The notes below the pieces were generated by a model. That model did no database searches. It saw only the letters and a list, made by a program, of their open reading frames with translations, and had not been told where the DNA came from. A DNA stretch of 64,000 nucleotides from an uncultured Pelagibacteraceae bacterium (lineage in GTDB: Bacteria > Pseudomonadota > Alphaproteobacteria > Pelagibacterales > Pelagibacteraceae), in contig CACFYB010000004.1 of assembly GCA_902570425.1 (NCBI GenBank), positions 1 through 64,000 on the forward strand. Direction: 5' to 3'. The translations under genes were made by a program, and so were the position numbers. This document shows, piece by piece, positions 57,125 to 64,000 of the stretch (its first letter is position 1; each line of letters starts with the position of its first letter).

Positions 57125-57976
57125 ATGAAGGCTATATCTTTGAATTTACTAGCATGGATAATGCTTCCAATTATGGATGGATTTGCAAAATATTTGAGTG
57201 CAGAACTTCCAGTATTACAAATTACATGGGCAAGATATTTTTTTACAGTTGCTTTTACTTTTCCAATAATGTTGTTCTTTTTTCGAAAAAATCTTGTATG
57301 GACCGATAAACCAAAATTACAATTCATAAGAGGTTTAATTCTTTTAACAGCTAATATTTGTTTTTTTTATGCAATTTCTGTAATCTCTTTAGCGAAAGCG
57401 TTAACTTTAGCATTTGTAGCTCCTTTAATTGTTACAGCTTTTTCTCCAATCTTTTTAAATGAAAGAGTAGGATTTAGAAGATGGTCGGCGGTAATCATAG
57501 GTTTTATAGGTTCTTTAATAGTTATCAGACCTGGTTTTGTTGAAATTAATTTAGCAAGTATAGCTGCTCTTGGAACAGGCGTAATGTATGGATTTTATTT
57601 GATTATTACTCGCAAATTAAGTACTTCAGATAATCCTCTACTAACTTTATTATTGACCGGTGTAGTAGGGGCCGTAATTATATCCGCTGTAATGCCTTTT
57701 GTTTGGGTTAAACCTACTTTAAATCAATGGTCTATGATGGCTGCTATAGGTGTATTTGCATGTATTGGTCATTTATTTCTTATATTGTCTCTGAAATATG
57801 CTGATGCTTCTAAATTAGCACCATTTAGTTATTTTGAAATAATTACAAACATCATTATAGGTTATTATATATTTAGTGATTTCCCAGATAATTGGACCTT
57901 TCTAGGATTATTTGTTATTGTATTAAGCGGTATCTATATTTCTAAAAGAGAGAGCGTAGTTAGAAAAGTTAAATAA
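57125..57976 (+). CDS. EamA/DMT-family transporter
   Basis: A 283-residue membrane protein with ten predicted helices in two EamA repeats. Family positions: ITWARYFFTVAFTF near 34-47, AKALTLAFVAPLIVTAFSP near 92-110 and HLFLILSLKYADASKLAPFSYFE near 217-239. Likely exports or imports small metabolites; specificity unknown. It is the last core-type gene before the long non-coding stretch. Confidence 0.88.
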   Translation: MKAISLNLLAWIMLPIMDGFAKYLSAELPVLQITWARYFFTVAFTFPIMLFFFRKNLVWTDKPKLQFIRGLILLTANICFFYAISVISLAKALTLAFVAPLIVTAFSPIFLNERVGFRRWSAVIIGFIGSLIVIRPGFVEINLASIAALGTGVMYGFYLIITRKLSTSDNPLLTLLLTGVVGAVIISAVMPFVWVKPTLNQWSMMAAIGVFACIGHLFLILSLKYADASKLAPFSYFEIITNIIIGYYIFSDFPDNWTFLGLFVIVLSGIYISKRESVVRKVK

Positions 57977-58434
57977 TAGGTATTATTTGTTTACTTATAT
58001 CTAAAGTATTACATTAAGTATTATATATATATTATTGTTTTTATTACATTTTTTATAATGTAAATTTTTCATATACAAATATAAAATTTAACCTTTTTTG
58101 ATTAAAAAACATTTAATTACCTCAACAAGTTTACAATTTTTTCAGAATTTTAAATAATCTTAAATAATCCAATAAAATAGGTGATTTTTATCCATTTCAA
58201 ATTTAAATTAATTTATAATTAGGGTGATTTAAAAGCGTTGATATAGGTAAATAATAGAGCGATGCATTAATTGAATATACCATTTAAACAGCCATAGAGG
58301 GGTCTATTTTTGTTGTAGGTTCATATTTGGTACAACTGAAGGGTGAAATATGCTATTTGAAAATAAATCATATAAAAACATGAAAAAAGGTTGATTTTAC
58401 TGACTTTTTTAATGTATAAAAGCTTAAATTAAGC
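57977..58434. other. Longest non-coding stretch of the window
   Basis: 458 bases without a convincing gene on either strand. Contents: a TA-repeat at 58023-58032, a TTACATT/AATGTAA hairpin (58044-58050 and 58057-58063), an ATAGA-GGGG-TCTAT hairpin followed by five T (58294-58311) that could be a weak terminator on the plus strand, a GTTGTA/TACAAC inverted repeat near 58313-58337, and the palindrome GCTTAAATTAAGC at 58422-58434 directly behind the methyltransferase-like gene. No tRNA, rnpB or tmRNA signature is seen. It may hold recombination or regulatory sites. Confidence 0.5.
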
Positions 58435-58767
58435 CTAAATCGCTACCTTTTCAGATCTTAGTAATCTTAGCTTTTGCTTAATTCCCCCTCTGCCTGAATA
58501 ACCTCCAAGAGTTCCATCAGACCTGATTACTCTATGACAAGGTATTTTTGGGGCATAAGGGTTTTTAGCGCAAGCATTAGCAACAGCGCGAGCTGATTTA
58601 GGGCTTTTTATACCAATAGCCACCTGTTTATATGTTTTCACCTTACCTTTTGGTATAGTCTTAAGATAATTCCAAACTTTTAATTGAAATTTTGTTCCTT
58701 TCACGATTTTTAGCGTGGAATTACTAAAATTATATAACTTACAAAGAATATAATAGCCATTATACAC
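58435..58767 (-). CDS. Methylated-DNA-[protein]-cysteine S-methyltransferase-like (MGMT/ATL type)
   Basis: Single-domain protein of the O6-alkylguanine repair family. The active-site motif PKIPCHRVIRSDGTLGGYSG near residues 73-92 contains the acceptor cysteine, so real methyltransferase activity is possible; RAVANACAKNP near 60-70 matches the DNA-binding helix. I place the start at GTG 58767 (110 residues), but GTG at 58704 (89 residues, beginning MKGTKFQLKVW) would avoid overlap with the short ORF at 58710-58886. The N-terminal domain of full-length Ogt is missing. Confidence 0.8.
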   Translation of the reverse strand: MYNGYYILCKLYNFSNSTLKIVKGTKFQLKVWNYLKTIPKGKVKTYKQVAIGIKSPKSARAVANACAKNPYAPKIPCHRVIRSDGTLGGYSGRGGIKQKLRLLRSEKVAI

Positions 58768-58886
58768 AAAAATATCGTATTAAAACTTTTACCAGTGTTT
58801 CGATATTGAATAAAAGTTAATATAACAAAACCGATTGAACTAATTAAAAACCATACTGCAGGAATTTCTCCATCAATTGATCCCAT
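58710..58886 (-). CDS. Short two-helix membrane protein
   Basis: Read by hand: ATG at 58886 to TAA at 58710, 58 residues beginning MGSIDGEIPAVWFLISSIGF. Two hydrophobic segments lie near residues 11-24 and 36-54, separated by a basic loop (QYRNTGKS). The 3' part overlaps the longer start form of the methyltransferase-like gene in another frame. Family unknown; it could be spurious, but open length and hydrophobic pattern argue for a small membrane protein. Confidence 0.4.
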   Translation of the reverse strand: MGSIDGEIPAVWFLISSIGFVILTFIQYRNTGKSFNTIFLCIMAIIFFVSYIILVIPR

Positions 58887-58905
58887 AATTATTTAATTTA
58901 AACTA

Positions 58906-58934
58906 TTGACATTCAAAATCATCTAATATATTAC
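58906..58934 (+). promoter_or_regulatory. Candidate promoter for the recombinase gene
   Basis: A perfect TTGACA at 58906-58911 and TATTAC at 58929-58934 with a 17-base spacer lie 34 bases before the ATG at 58968. A partial dyad GATAA/TTATC follows at about 58939-58955. Confidence 0.45.
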
Positions 58935-58967
58935 TAACGATAATTAATTGTTATCAATAGTAATTAT

Positions 58968-59921
58968 ATGAATGAACTGACAACAGACCTAAAATCTCTT
59001 CATGAGGCAACTTTAAATAATCTCAAAAGTTCAAAGGCAAATAATACATTAAGAGCGTATAAATCTGATTTTAAGGATTTTGGTGCTTTTTGCGTTAAAC
59101 ATGGATTAAATTCTCTACCATCAGAACCTAAAATAGTGTCTTTATATTTAACTCATCTTTCAAAAAATTCAAAAATTAGTACTTTAAGAAGAAGATTAGT
59201 ATCGATAAGTATGTTCCATAAACTTAAAGGGCATTATCTAGATATAAAACATCCAATTATTGTTGAAAATTTAATGGGTATTAAAAGAGTGAAAGGTAGT
59301 ATTCAAAAAGGAAAAAAACCCATATTAATCAATCATTTGAAATCAATAATTAATGTAATAGATGAACAAAAAATCGAGGATATTAAAAAATTTAGAGACA
59401 AGTCAATTATTTTAGTTGGTTTTGGAGGTGGATTTAGACGGAATGAACTAGTCTCAATTGATCATGAGGATTTAGAGTTTGTTACTGAAGGGCTCAAAAT
59501 TAGCATCAGGAGATCAAAAACTGACCAATTTGGCGAAGGTATGATTAAAGGACTACCCTACTTCGCTAATGAAAACTATTGCCCAGTAATTAATTTAAAA
59601 AAATGGTTAGAAATTTCTAAAATTAAATCTGGACCTATTTTTAGAAGATTTTCTAAAGGTTCTTCCTTAACACAAAAAAGATTAACTGATCAATCTGTAG
59701 TCTTACTAATGAAAAAATACTTAAATTTGGCTGGTATTGAAAATAAGAATTTTGCAGGTCATAGCCTAAGATCAGGTTTTGCAACTGTTGCTGCAGAGTC
59801 CGGAGCTGATGAACGCAGTATTATGGCAATGACTGGTCACAAAACAACTCAGATGGTTAGAAGATATATTAGAGAAGCAAATATTTTTAAAAATAATGCA
59901 CTAAATAAAGTTAAAATTTGA
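58968..59921 (+). CDS. Tyrosine recombinase/integrase
   Basis: A 317-residue site-specific recombinase. An N-terminal core-binding domain (about 10-105) with LRAYKSDFKDFGAFC near 28-42 is followed by the catalytic domain. All catalytic positions are present: Arg158 in GFRRNE, Lys184 in RRSKTDQ, His265/Arg268 in AGHSLRSG, His291 in TGHKTT and Tyr300 in VRRYIRE. It could be active. No obvious attachment sites or partner tRNA were found; its position at the edge of a glycosyltransferase block suggests a role in shuffling that region. Confidence 0.92.
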   Translation: MNELTTDLKSLHEATLNNLKSSKANNTLRAYKSDFKDFGAFCVKHGLNSLPSEPKIVSLYLTHLSKNSKISTLRRRLVSISMFHKLKGHYLDIKHPIIVENLMGIKRVKGSIQKGKKPILINHLKSIINVIDEQKIEDIKKFRDKSIILVGFGGGFRRNELVSIDHEDLEFVTEGLKISIRRSKTDQFGEGMIKGLPYFANENYCPVINLKKWLEISKIKSGPIFRRFSKGSSLTQKRLTDQSVVLLMKKYLNLAGIENKNFAGHSLRSGFATVAAESGADERSIMAMTGHKTTQMVRRYIREANIFKNNALNKVKI

Positions 59922-59948
59922 TTTAATTAAGTTTTTATAGAAAAAAAA

Positions 59949-60929
59949 TTAAAAATTATTAATCAAATTTTGTGAGCACTTTAACCAAGTTTTAACACCT
60001 CTTAAATTTTTTAGATTATTTCTTATATGATTCCACAAATTATCATCTTTAAAAAGTTCTAGTGTATATTTAGCAAATTCATCATTATTTTTAGCAATAA
60101 ATCCAGTTTTGCCATGTATTACTCTTTCTGATAAAGATCCAATACCGAGAGTAATGATTGGTAGACATAATTCTCTCCCCTCTTCAGCTGCTAAACAAAA
60201 AAGTTCAGCCTTATGACCTGGTAATAATAATAATCTTGCTTTTAACATATCATTTATTAAATCTTTTCTATCAGATAGTTCTCTAAAATAAACATTGTGA
60301 CTATTAATTTTATATTCCGATGGAGTTACAAGAAGTTTACCACTTGTAAAATTCGGATGAATCTTATTTTTCCAAATATTAATCAATAAATCTAAATTTC
60401 TATCGGGTCTAGAAGTGAATATAGCTAAATTTTGATCTATTTGAGTAAATTCTTCCAAATCTTTATCTAAAAATTGTTGATCAACACCATAATCTAAAAA
60501 AAAATAACCAAAAATTCTTGAAAATAAGCTTCTTTGAGATTTGTGATATTCACCTAATAAAGCTAATTTTGGTTTATGTTTTATGTAAGAAATAAATTGT
60601 TTTTTTCGCAAAAATTTTTCAAATTTTTGTATGCTATGTGAAAATAAAATTTTTTTTTTTGAATCAATTAAATCAAAAAAATTACAATCATTATTAGAAA
60701 TAGATATATCAAATGTTAATTTTTGGGATAAATTATTAATATTAATCCATCTTATATTGTCAATCACTTCATTTTTAGGACAATTATTAATTATTGTTAT
60801 TTCATAACCTAATTTATTTAATGTAGTTGAAATATTTATTAAAGCTGTTTCAGCACCCCTAAGAATAGGTGAATTTATATCTTTAGAATTATATTTGAAT
60901 GATGTTTTGTCCAAAAAACATATTTTCAT
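59949..60929 (-). CDS. Glycosyltransferase, GT4-like (GT-B fold)
   Basis: A 326-residue enzyme with a weak GT4 pattern: MKICFLDKTSFKY start, RGAETALINISTTLNKLGYE near 24-43, and a donor-site stretch with FTSRPDRNLDLLINIW near 175-190 and EEGRELCLPIITLGIGSL near 249-266. It probably adds a sugar to a surface polysaccharide. A run of 11 T at 60650-60660 lies inside the gene. It overlaps the next gene (60926) by four bases. Confidence 0.8.
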   Translation of the reverse strand: MKICFLDKTSFKYNSKDINSPILRGAETALINISTTLNKLGYEITIINNCPKNEVIDNIRWININNLSQKLTFDISISNNDCNFFDLIDSKKKILFSHSIQKFEKFLRKKQFISYIKHKPKLALLGEYHKSQRSLFSRIFGYFFLDYGVDQQFLDKDLEEFTQIDQNLAIFTSRPDRNLDLLINIWKNKIHPNFTSGKLLVTPSEYKINSHNVYFRELSDRKDLINDMLKARLLLLPGHKAELFCLAAEEGRELCLPIITLGIGSLSERVIHGKTGFIAKNNDEFAKYTLELFKDDNLWNHIRNNLKNLRGVKTWLKCSQNLINNF

Positions 60930-61921
60930 ATCTTAATTTTTTTTAATTGTTTACAAATATGATTAATTTTACCTCTTTTAATTAGACTAATATTTTTCAT
61001 GTGTTTGGTCCAAAATAATGCAGTTTTATAATGTGGTTTATTAATAAGAGCTATTGTTCTGATTTTGAATGCATGAGTTACATGACTTACAGCACCTTCA
61101 CAACATATTACTAATTTAGATTTTTTAACAATTGTTTCGAGTTCTCTAAAATCAGTCTTATCAATATAAATTAATTTCTCTTTAAATTTCTTTGAAATAT
61201 AAATACGATTATTTTTTTTTTTGAAATTTCTTTTAATAATCACATTAAAATCAGAAACAAATTTTCTTCCCGCTGTAATAACTATCTTATTCTTATATTT
61301 TTTTTTAATAGTTTTAATTAAATGGTCAAAATTAGAGATTTTCAAATCCATATACTCATAATCAGGATAATAATAACCTTTAAACCATTTTTCATCTAAA
61401 TGTAATAAAGTAAAATTATTATACTTTTTTAAAAAACTTATCTTCTTAAATTTATAATTCTCATAATAATTTATTTTTTTAGGAACTTTATAATCAAGGT
61501 AATTAATTATTGAACTTAAATTATAAAATTGAGAGTTTAAATCAGAGTTAATAAAATATTTTTTAAAAAAAAATCTTAATAAAAATTTTGGTCTAAAATC
61601 TTTAACTACTGCTATTTTATTATTAACCTTAAGTAATAATGAAAAAAAAATTGATCTTCTCTTACCATCTAAAATTATCAAAAAATCATATTTAGATTTG
61701 TTAATCTCTAAGAAATTATTTAACATTAATTTTGGTGCATATTTATCTAGTATATAAATTTTATTTATATCTTTAAAATTTTTAACATAATTTGAGTTAT
61801 AGGTAGAACAAACGAAATCAATTTGACTAGATGGATATTTATTCTTAATTGATTGAACTAACATTCTTGAAAAAATAAAGTCTCCAATTCTATCAGTTCT
61901 AAAAATTAGATATTTGACCAT
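60926..61921 (-). CDS. Glycosyltransferase family 9 (heptosyltransferase-like)
   Basis: A 331-residue GT-B enzyme: MVKYLIFRTDRIGDFIFSRM at 1-20 is the ADP-heptose transferase start, KIAVVKDFR near 101, and VICCEGAVSHVTHAF near 272 is the donor-binding region. GT9 enzymes normally add heptose to lipopolysaccharide core. Overlaps both neighbours in a polysaccharide operon on the minus strand. Confidence 0.85.
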   Translation of the reverse strand: MVKYLIFRTDRIGDFIFSRMLVQSIKNKYPSSQIDFVCSTYNSNYVKNFKDINKIYILDKYAPKLMLNNFLEINKSKYDFLIILDGKRRSIFFSLLLKVNNKIAVVKDFRPKFLLRFFFKKYFINSDLNSQFYNLSSIINYLDYKVPKKINYYENYKFKKISFLKKYNNFTLLHLDEKWFKGYYYPDYEYMDLKISNFDHLIKTIKKKYKNKIVITAGRKFVSDFNVIIKRNFKKKNNRIYISKKFKEKLIYIDKTDFRELETIVKKSKLVICCEGAVSHVTHAFKIRTIALINKPHYKTALFWTKHMKNISLIKRGKINHICKQLKKIKI

Positions 61922-62946
61922 ATATATTTATTATTAATTTTGTAGTTCATTGATTTTGATACAATAAATTCAGCTATCAATTGGTTATTAAAGATCTTAT
62001 GTGAAACCTTATAACCTTTACTTGCAATTTTCTTTTGTAATTTTTTATTTTTTTTAAAATAGATTATCTTTTTATTAAGATCATGAATATTTTTATAAGT
62101 TACAATTGAATCTTTATCCATAAAATTTGTATATTGATAATCCTCATGAATAAATGTTAGTAAACCATTGCCTAATAATGAGGCTATTCTATCGCTAGAG
62201 TAGTATTTGATTGGTTTACCACGACTTATATTTATGCCCATTGAACATTTATTTAATTCGTTAAAAAAACTTTGACCCCATACAGGATTATTTATAAAAC
62301 CAAACGTATTGTATTTTGCTTTTTTGGTAAGCTTCTCAATAAAATAAACTCTATCATCAATAAAATCTCTTTTTAATATAGCTCTGTGTTGTCCATGACT
62401 TATAGCTAAAAAAATATCAAATTCTTTATTTCCTATAAAATTTTTATAAATATCAATTGAGGGATCTATTGGATTTGGAATAAAAAAAGTTTTATTTTCA
62501 TCTACAAAATCTAAAACATCTGTTGAGGTTGTAATAAAATTTGCATCACAAAACTGATATTTTAAAAAAAATCTTTCTTTATTTTTTTGATAATCTGGCC
62601 CCTGTTTGTTCAACGGATCTATGAACCATTGAGCCAATCTAATTGAATTATATTTTTCTTTTAATTTATAAAAATTTTCCTCATCAAGTCTATCTACATG
62701 ACCAAAAATTATTAAATCAGGTTTGAAATTTTCAATATTTTTAAATATTTCCTCAAAAAGATATTTTTTTCCTGATATATCAAATATATTTTTTCTTTGT
62801 GCAGTCAAATCTCTATCAGAAACATTAATAACATTGTGACCATTTTTAATTAAACCATTATTAATTTTTTTTCCTGTAGAATAAAATAATCTCCCAGCAT
62901 GTCTAATATGAAGATCAGTTATGTGTATTATTTTTAATGATTTCAT
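61906..62946 (-). CDS. CgeB-like glycosyltransferase
   Basis: A 346-residue protein of the CgeB/Glyco_trans_1_2 type: DLHIRHAGRLFYSTGKKINN near 11-30, IFGHVDRLDEENFY near 80-93, and the family signature INISRGKPIKYYSSDRIASL near 238-257, followed by GNGLLTFIHEDYQYTNF. The substrate is unknown; context implies surface polysaccharide or glycan assembly. Its start overlaps the GIY-YIG gene by 32 bases. Confidence 0.78.
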   Translation of the reverse strand: MKSLKIIHITDLHIRHAGRLFYSTGKKINNGLIKNGHNVINVSDRDLTAQRKNIFDISGKKYLFEEIFKNIENFKPDLIIFGHVDRLDEENFYKLKEKYNSIRLAQWFIDPLNKQGPDYQKNKERFFLKYQFCDANFITTSTDVLDFVDENKTFFIPNPIDPSIDIYKNFIGNKEFDIFLAISHGQHRAILKRDFIDDRVYFIEKLTKKAKYNTFGFINNPVWGQSFFNELNKCSMGINISRGKPIKYYSSDRIASLLGNGLLTFIHEDYQYTNFMDKDSIVTYKNIHDLNKKIIYFKKNKKLQKKIASKGYKVSHKIFNNQLIAEFIVSKSMNYKINNKYIWSNI

Positions 62947-63202
62947 TTTTCAAAAATTTATCTCTTAGTAAAATTCTATTCTTTCTATTTTTTTTAAGTA
63001 CATATTCATATTTCATCGCATCTTTTTTAGAAACAAATTTCTTTTTATATATTAGTTTCCATTTTTTTCCTCTTGTAAATTTAGCTCCTTTTGACGAATT
63101 ATGTGCTTTAAGCCTTTTTTGTAAATTGTTTGTGTATCCAACATAAGTTATAAACGAATTATCTTTTTTTTGAGCACATATAAGGTATACAAAGAAACTC
63201 AT
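62915..63202 (-). CDS. GIY-YIG nuclease domain protein
   Basis: A 95-residue stand-alone GIY-YIG protein: VYLICAQ near 5-11, TYVGYTNNLQKRLKAHNSSK near 19-38 (the YVG motif and catalytic arginine), GAKFTRGKKWKLIY near 39-52. Such small nucleases act in DNA repair or mobile elements; UPF0213-like relatives are common chromosomally. Sitting inside a glycosyltransferase block next to a recombinase, it could be part of a mobile island. Confidence 0.85.
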   Translation of the reverse strand: MSFFVYLICAQKKDNSFITYVGYTNNLQKRLKAHNSSKGAKFTRGKKWKLIYKKKFVSKKDAMKYEYVLKKNRKNRILLRDKFLKNEIIKNNTHN

Positions 63203-63234
63203 AATTATTTATTTTAACACTTTATATAAAAATA

Positions 63235-64000
63235 ATGTTTAAAAGAAAACTTATCAAAATAAATAAATTAAAAAGATTATTTCTTAAAATTTTCAATCTT
63301 CACGCAATTGATAAGGAATCTTTTAATATTATTAATCCTTATGTAGAAAATGAAGGTCAAAATCATTTTGATTTTAATAAAAAATCTTATATTTTATCAA
63401 ATGGTTTTTTAGATTTGAAAAGAAAAATAAAAAGTCTTGATATTTATCTAAGATACACACCATCTGTTGCTCTATGGAATTCACAAAGTTCGTGGAAAAG
63501 AATTATTCCAAACATTGACAAAAAAATTTTAATAAAGTGTTGTGTACTAAGTCTTAAAAAATCTTTGATGGATTTTCTTAAAAAAAATAGATTAGAAATA
63601 AATCTAAATCTTATCAATGATGAATCAGATATTGATTTTAATAATGAATTAAAAAATCTTTTAAAAAATGATAAATTTAATATCAGATTTATTTCAAGTA
63701 AAATCAAAGATAATCATGGATCATATTTAGAATGCTGTGATGGTTGTGAAACAGCTGAAGATCTAATTTTTTTTATTGAGGATGATTACTTATTTAAAGA
63801 AAATGCTATTGAAGAGTTACTTATTACTTACTCTAGATTATCGACCCTTTTAGAAAAGGATATTTTTTTATGTCCAACAGATTATCCATTTTATTATGAT
63901 GGTATTTATAATACTTCTCTATTTATCGGTAAAGATTACAGATGGCGTCACGTTAAAGAATGTTTACTAACTTTTTTGTTCTCTAAAAAATTGTTTAATG
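63235..64000 (+). CDS. Glycosyltransferase-like protein, cut by window edge
   Basis: Read by hand from ATG 63235 to the right edge, about 255 codons without a stop. N-terminus basic (MFKRKLIKINKLKRLFLKI), middle with LYLRYTP-like NSQSSWKRIIPNIDKKIL near 84-101, and FFIEDDYLFKENAIEELL near 177-194, which resembles the metal-binding EDD/DxD turn of GT-A glycosyltransferases; LCPTDYPFYYD follows near 213. Function inferred from that motif and the neighbours. It is divergent from the GIY-YIG gene with a 32-base gap; the 3' end is missing. Confidence 0.6.
   Translation, partial: MFKRKLIKINKLKRLFLKIFNLHAIDKESFNIINPYVENEGQNHFDFNKKSYILSNGFLDLKRKIKSLDIYLRYTPSVALWNSQSSWKRIIPNIDKKILIKCCVLSLKKSLMDFLKKNRLEINLNLINDESDIDFNNELKNLLKNDKFNIRFISSKIKDNHGSYLECCDGCETAEDLIFFIEDDYLFKENAIEELLITYSRLSTLLEKDIFLCPTDYPFYYDGIYNTSLFIGKDYRWRHVKECLLTFLFSKKLFN

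Noticed and set aside
58021..58035. TA-repeat as a possible microsatellite or origin element
   Set aside because: Short (about ten bases) and expected by chance in such AT-rich DNA; no DnaA boxes or clustered 13-mers seen.
1..64000. CRISPR array, rRNA operon, insertion sequences
   Set aside because: I saw no regular direct repeats with spacers, no rRNA sequence and no transposase or terminal repeats on reading through the window.

Overview
The window is a very AT-rich, densely packed stretch of a streamlined alphaproteobacterial chromosome and most resembles the SAR11 clade (Candidatus Pelagibacter and relatives). Support: lysine/asparagine/isoleucine-rich proteins, intergenic gaps mostly under 70 bases, many start/stop overlaps, alphaproteobacterial gene order throughout, a soxBDAG sarcosine oxidase operon, a proton-pumping pyrophosphatase, and metY behind what looks like a tandem SAM-II/SAM-V riboswitch, an arrangement linked to marine SAR11. 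The species assignment is inference; there is no rRNA in the window.

Layout. 1-2726: panC (cut by the left edge, minus strand) diverges from galU-ugd (UDP-glucuronate supply). 2728-9379 (minus): ruvX, pyrB, a dihydroorotase-like gene without the HxH metal motif, plsY, topA, a small secreted protein, and a RidA-family gene. 9430-19917 (plus): gatCAB, an O-methyltransferase, trhO, a MATE exporter, a thermonuclease-like protein, then four genes for a TerB-like protein and membrane/coiled-coil proteins of unknown role. 19920-26586 (minus): soxBDAG followed by an amino-acid-type ABC binding protein and permease. A tRNA-Ser(GCU) lies at 26650-26741, followed by slt.

28999-57976 is core housekeeping sequence: dapA-smpB-folK-rsh-pyrE-pdxJ-acpS-lepB-rnc-recO; hemB; glyA-nrdR-ribD-ribE-ribBA-ribH-nusB-thiL; hppA; bamE, a cytochrome bc1 chaperone, rpmF-plsX-ihfA-merR-rpmG; chorismate mutase, ctaA, metY; rplM-rpsI; argC-hom and two permeases. 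Several genes usually seen inside these clusters are absent here: dprA, rpoZ, era, the DUF177 gene and fabH.

From about 57977 the style changes. The window's longest non-coding gap (458 bases) is followed by a small methyltransferase-like gene, a short membrane ORF, a complete tyrosine recombinase, and then a run of divergent glycosyltransferases with a GIY-YIG nuclease, cut by the right edge. This looks like the edge of a surface-polysaccharide genomic island.

Links between genes: galU/ugd could supply precursors for the glycosyltransferases; sarcosine oxidase releases glycine and one-carbon units that connect to glyA; metY, hom and the SAM riboswitches form the sulfur/methionine branch. 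The main leads for novelty are the tandem riboswitch with a possible pairing between its two parts, the TerB/coiled-coil module, the altered zinc knuckles of NrdR, the shortened Rel/SpoT protein, the dyad in front of soxB, and the recombinase/glycosyltransferase boundary.
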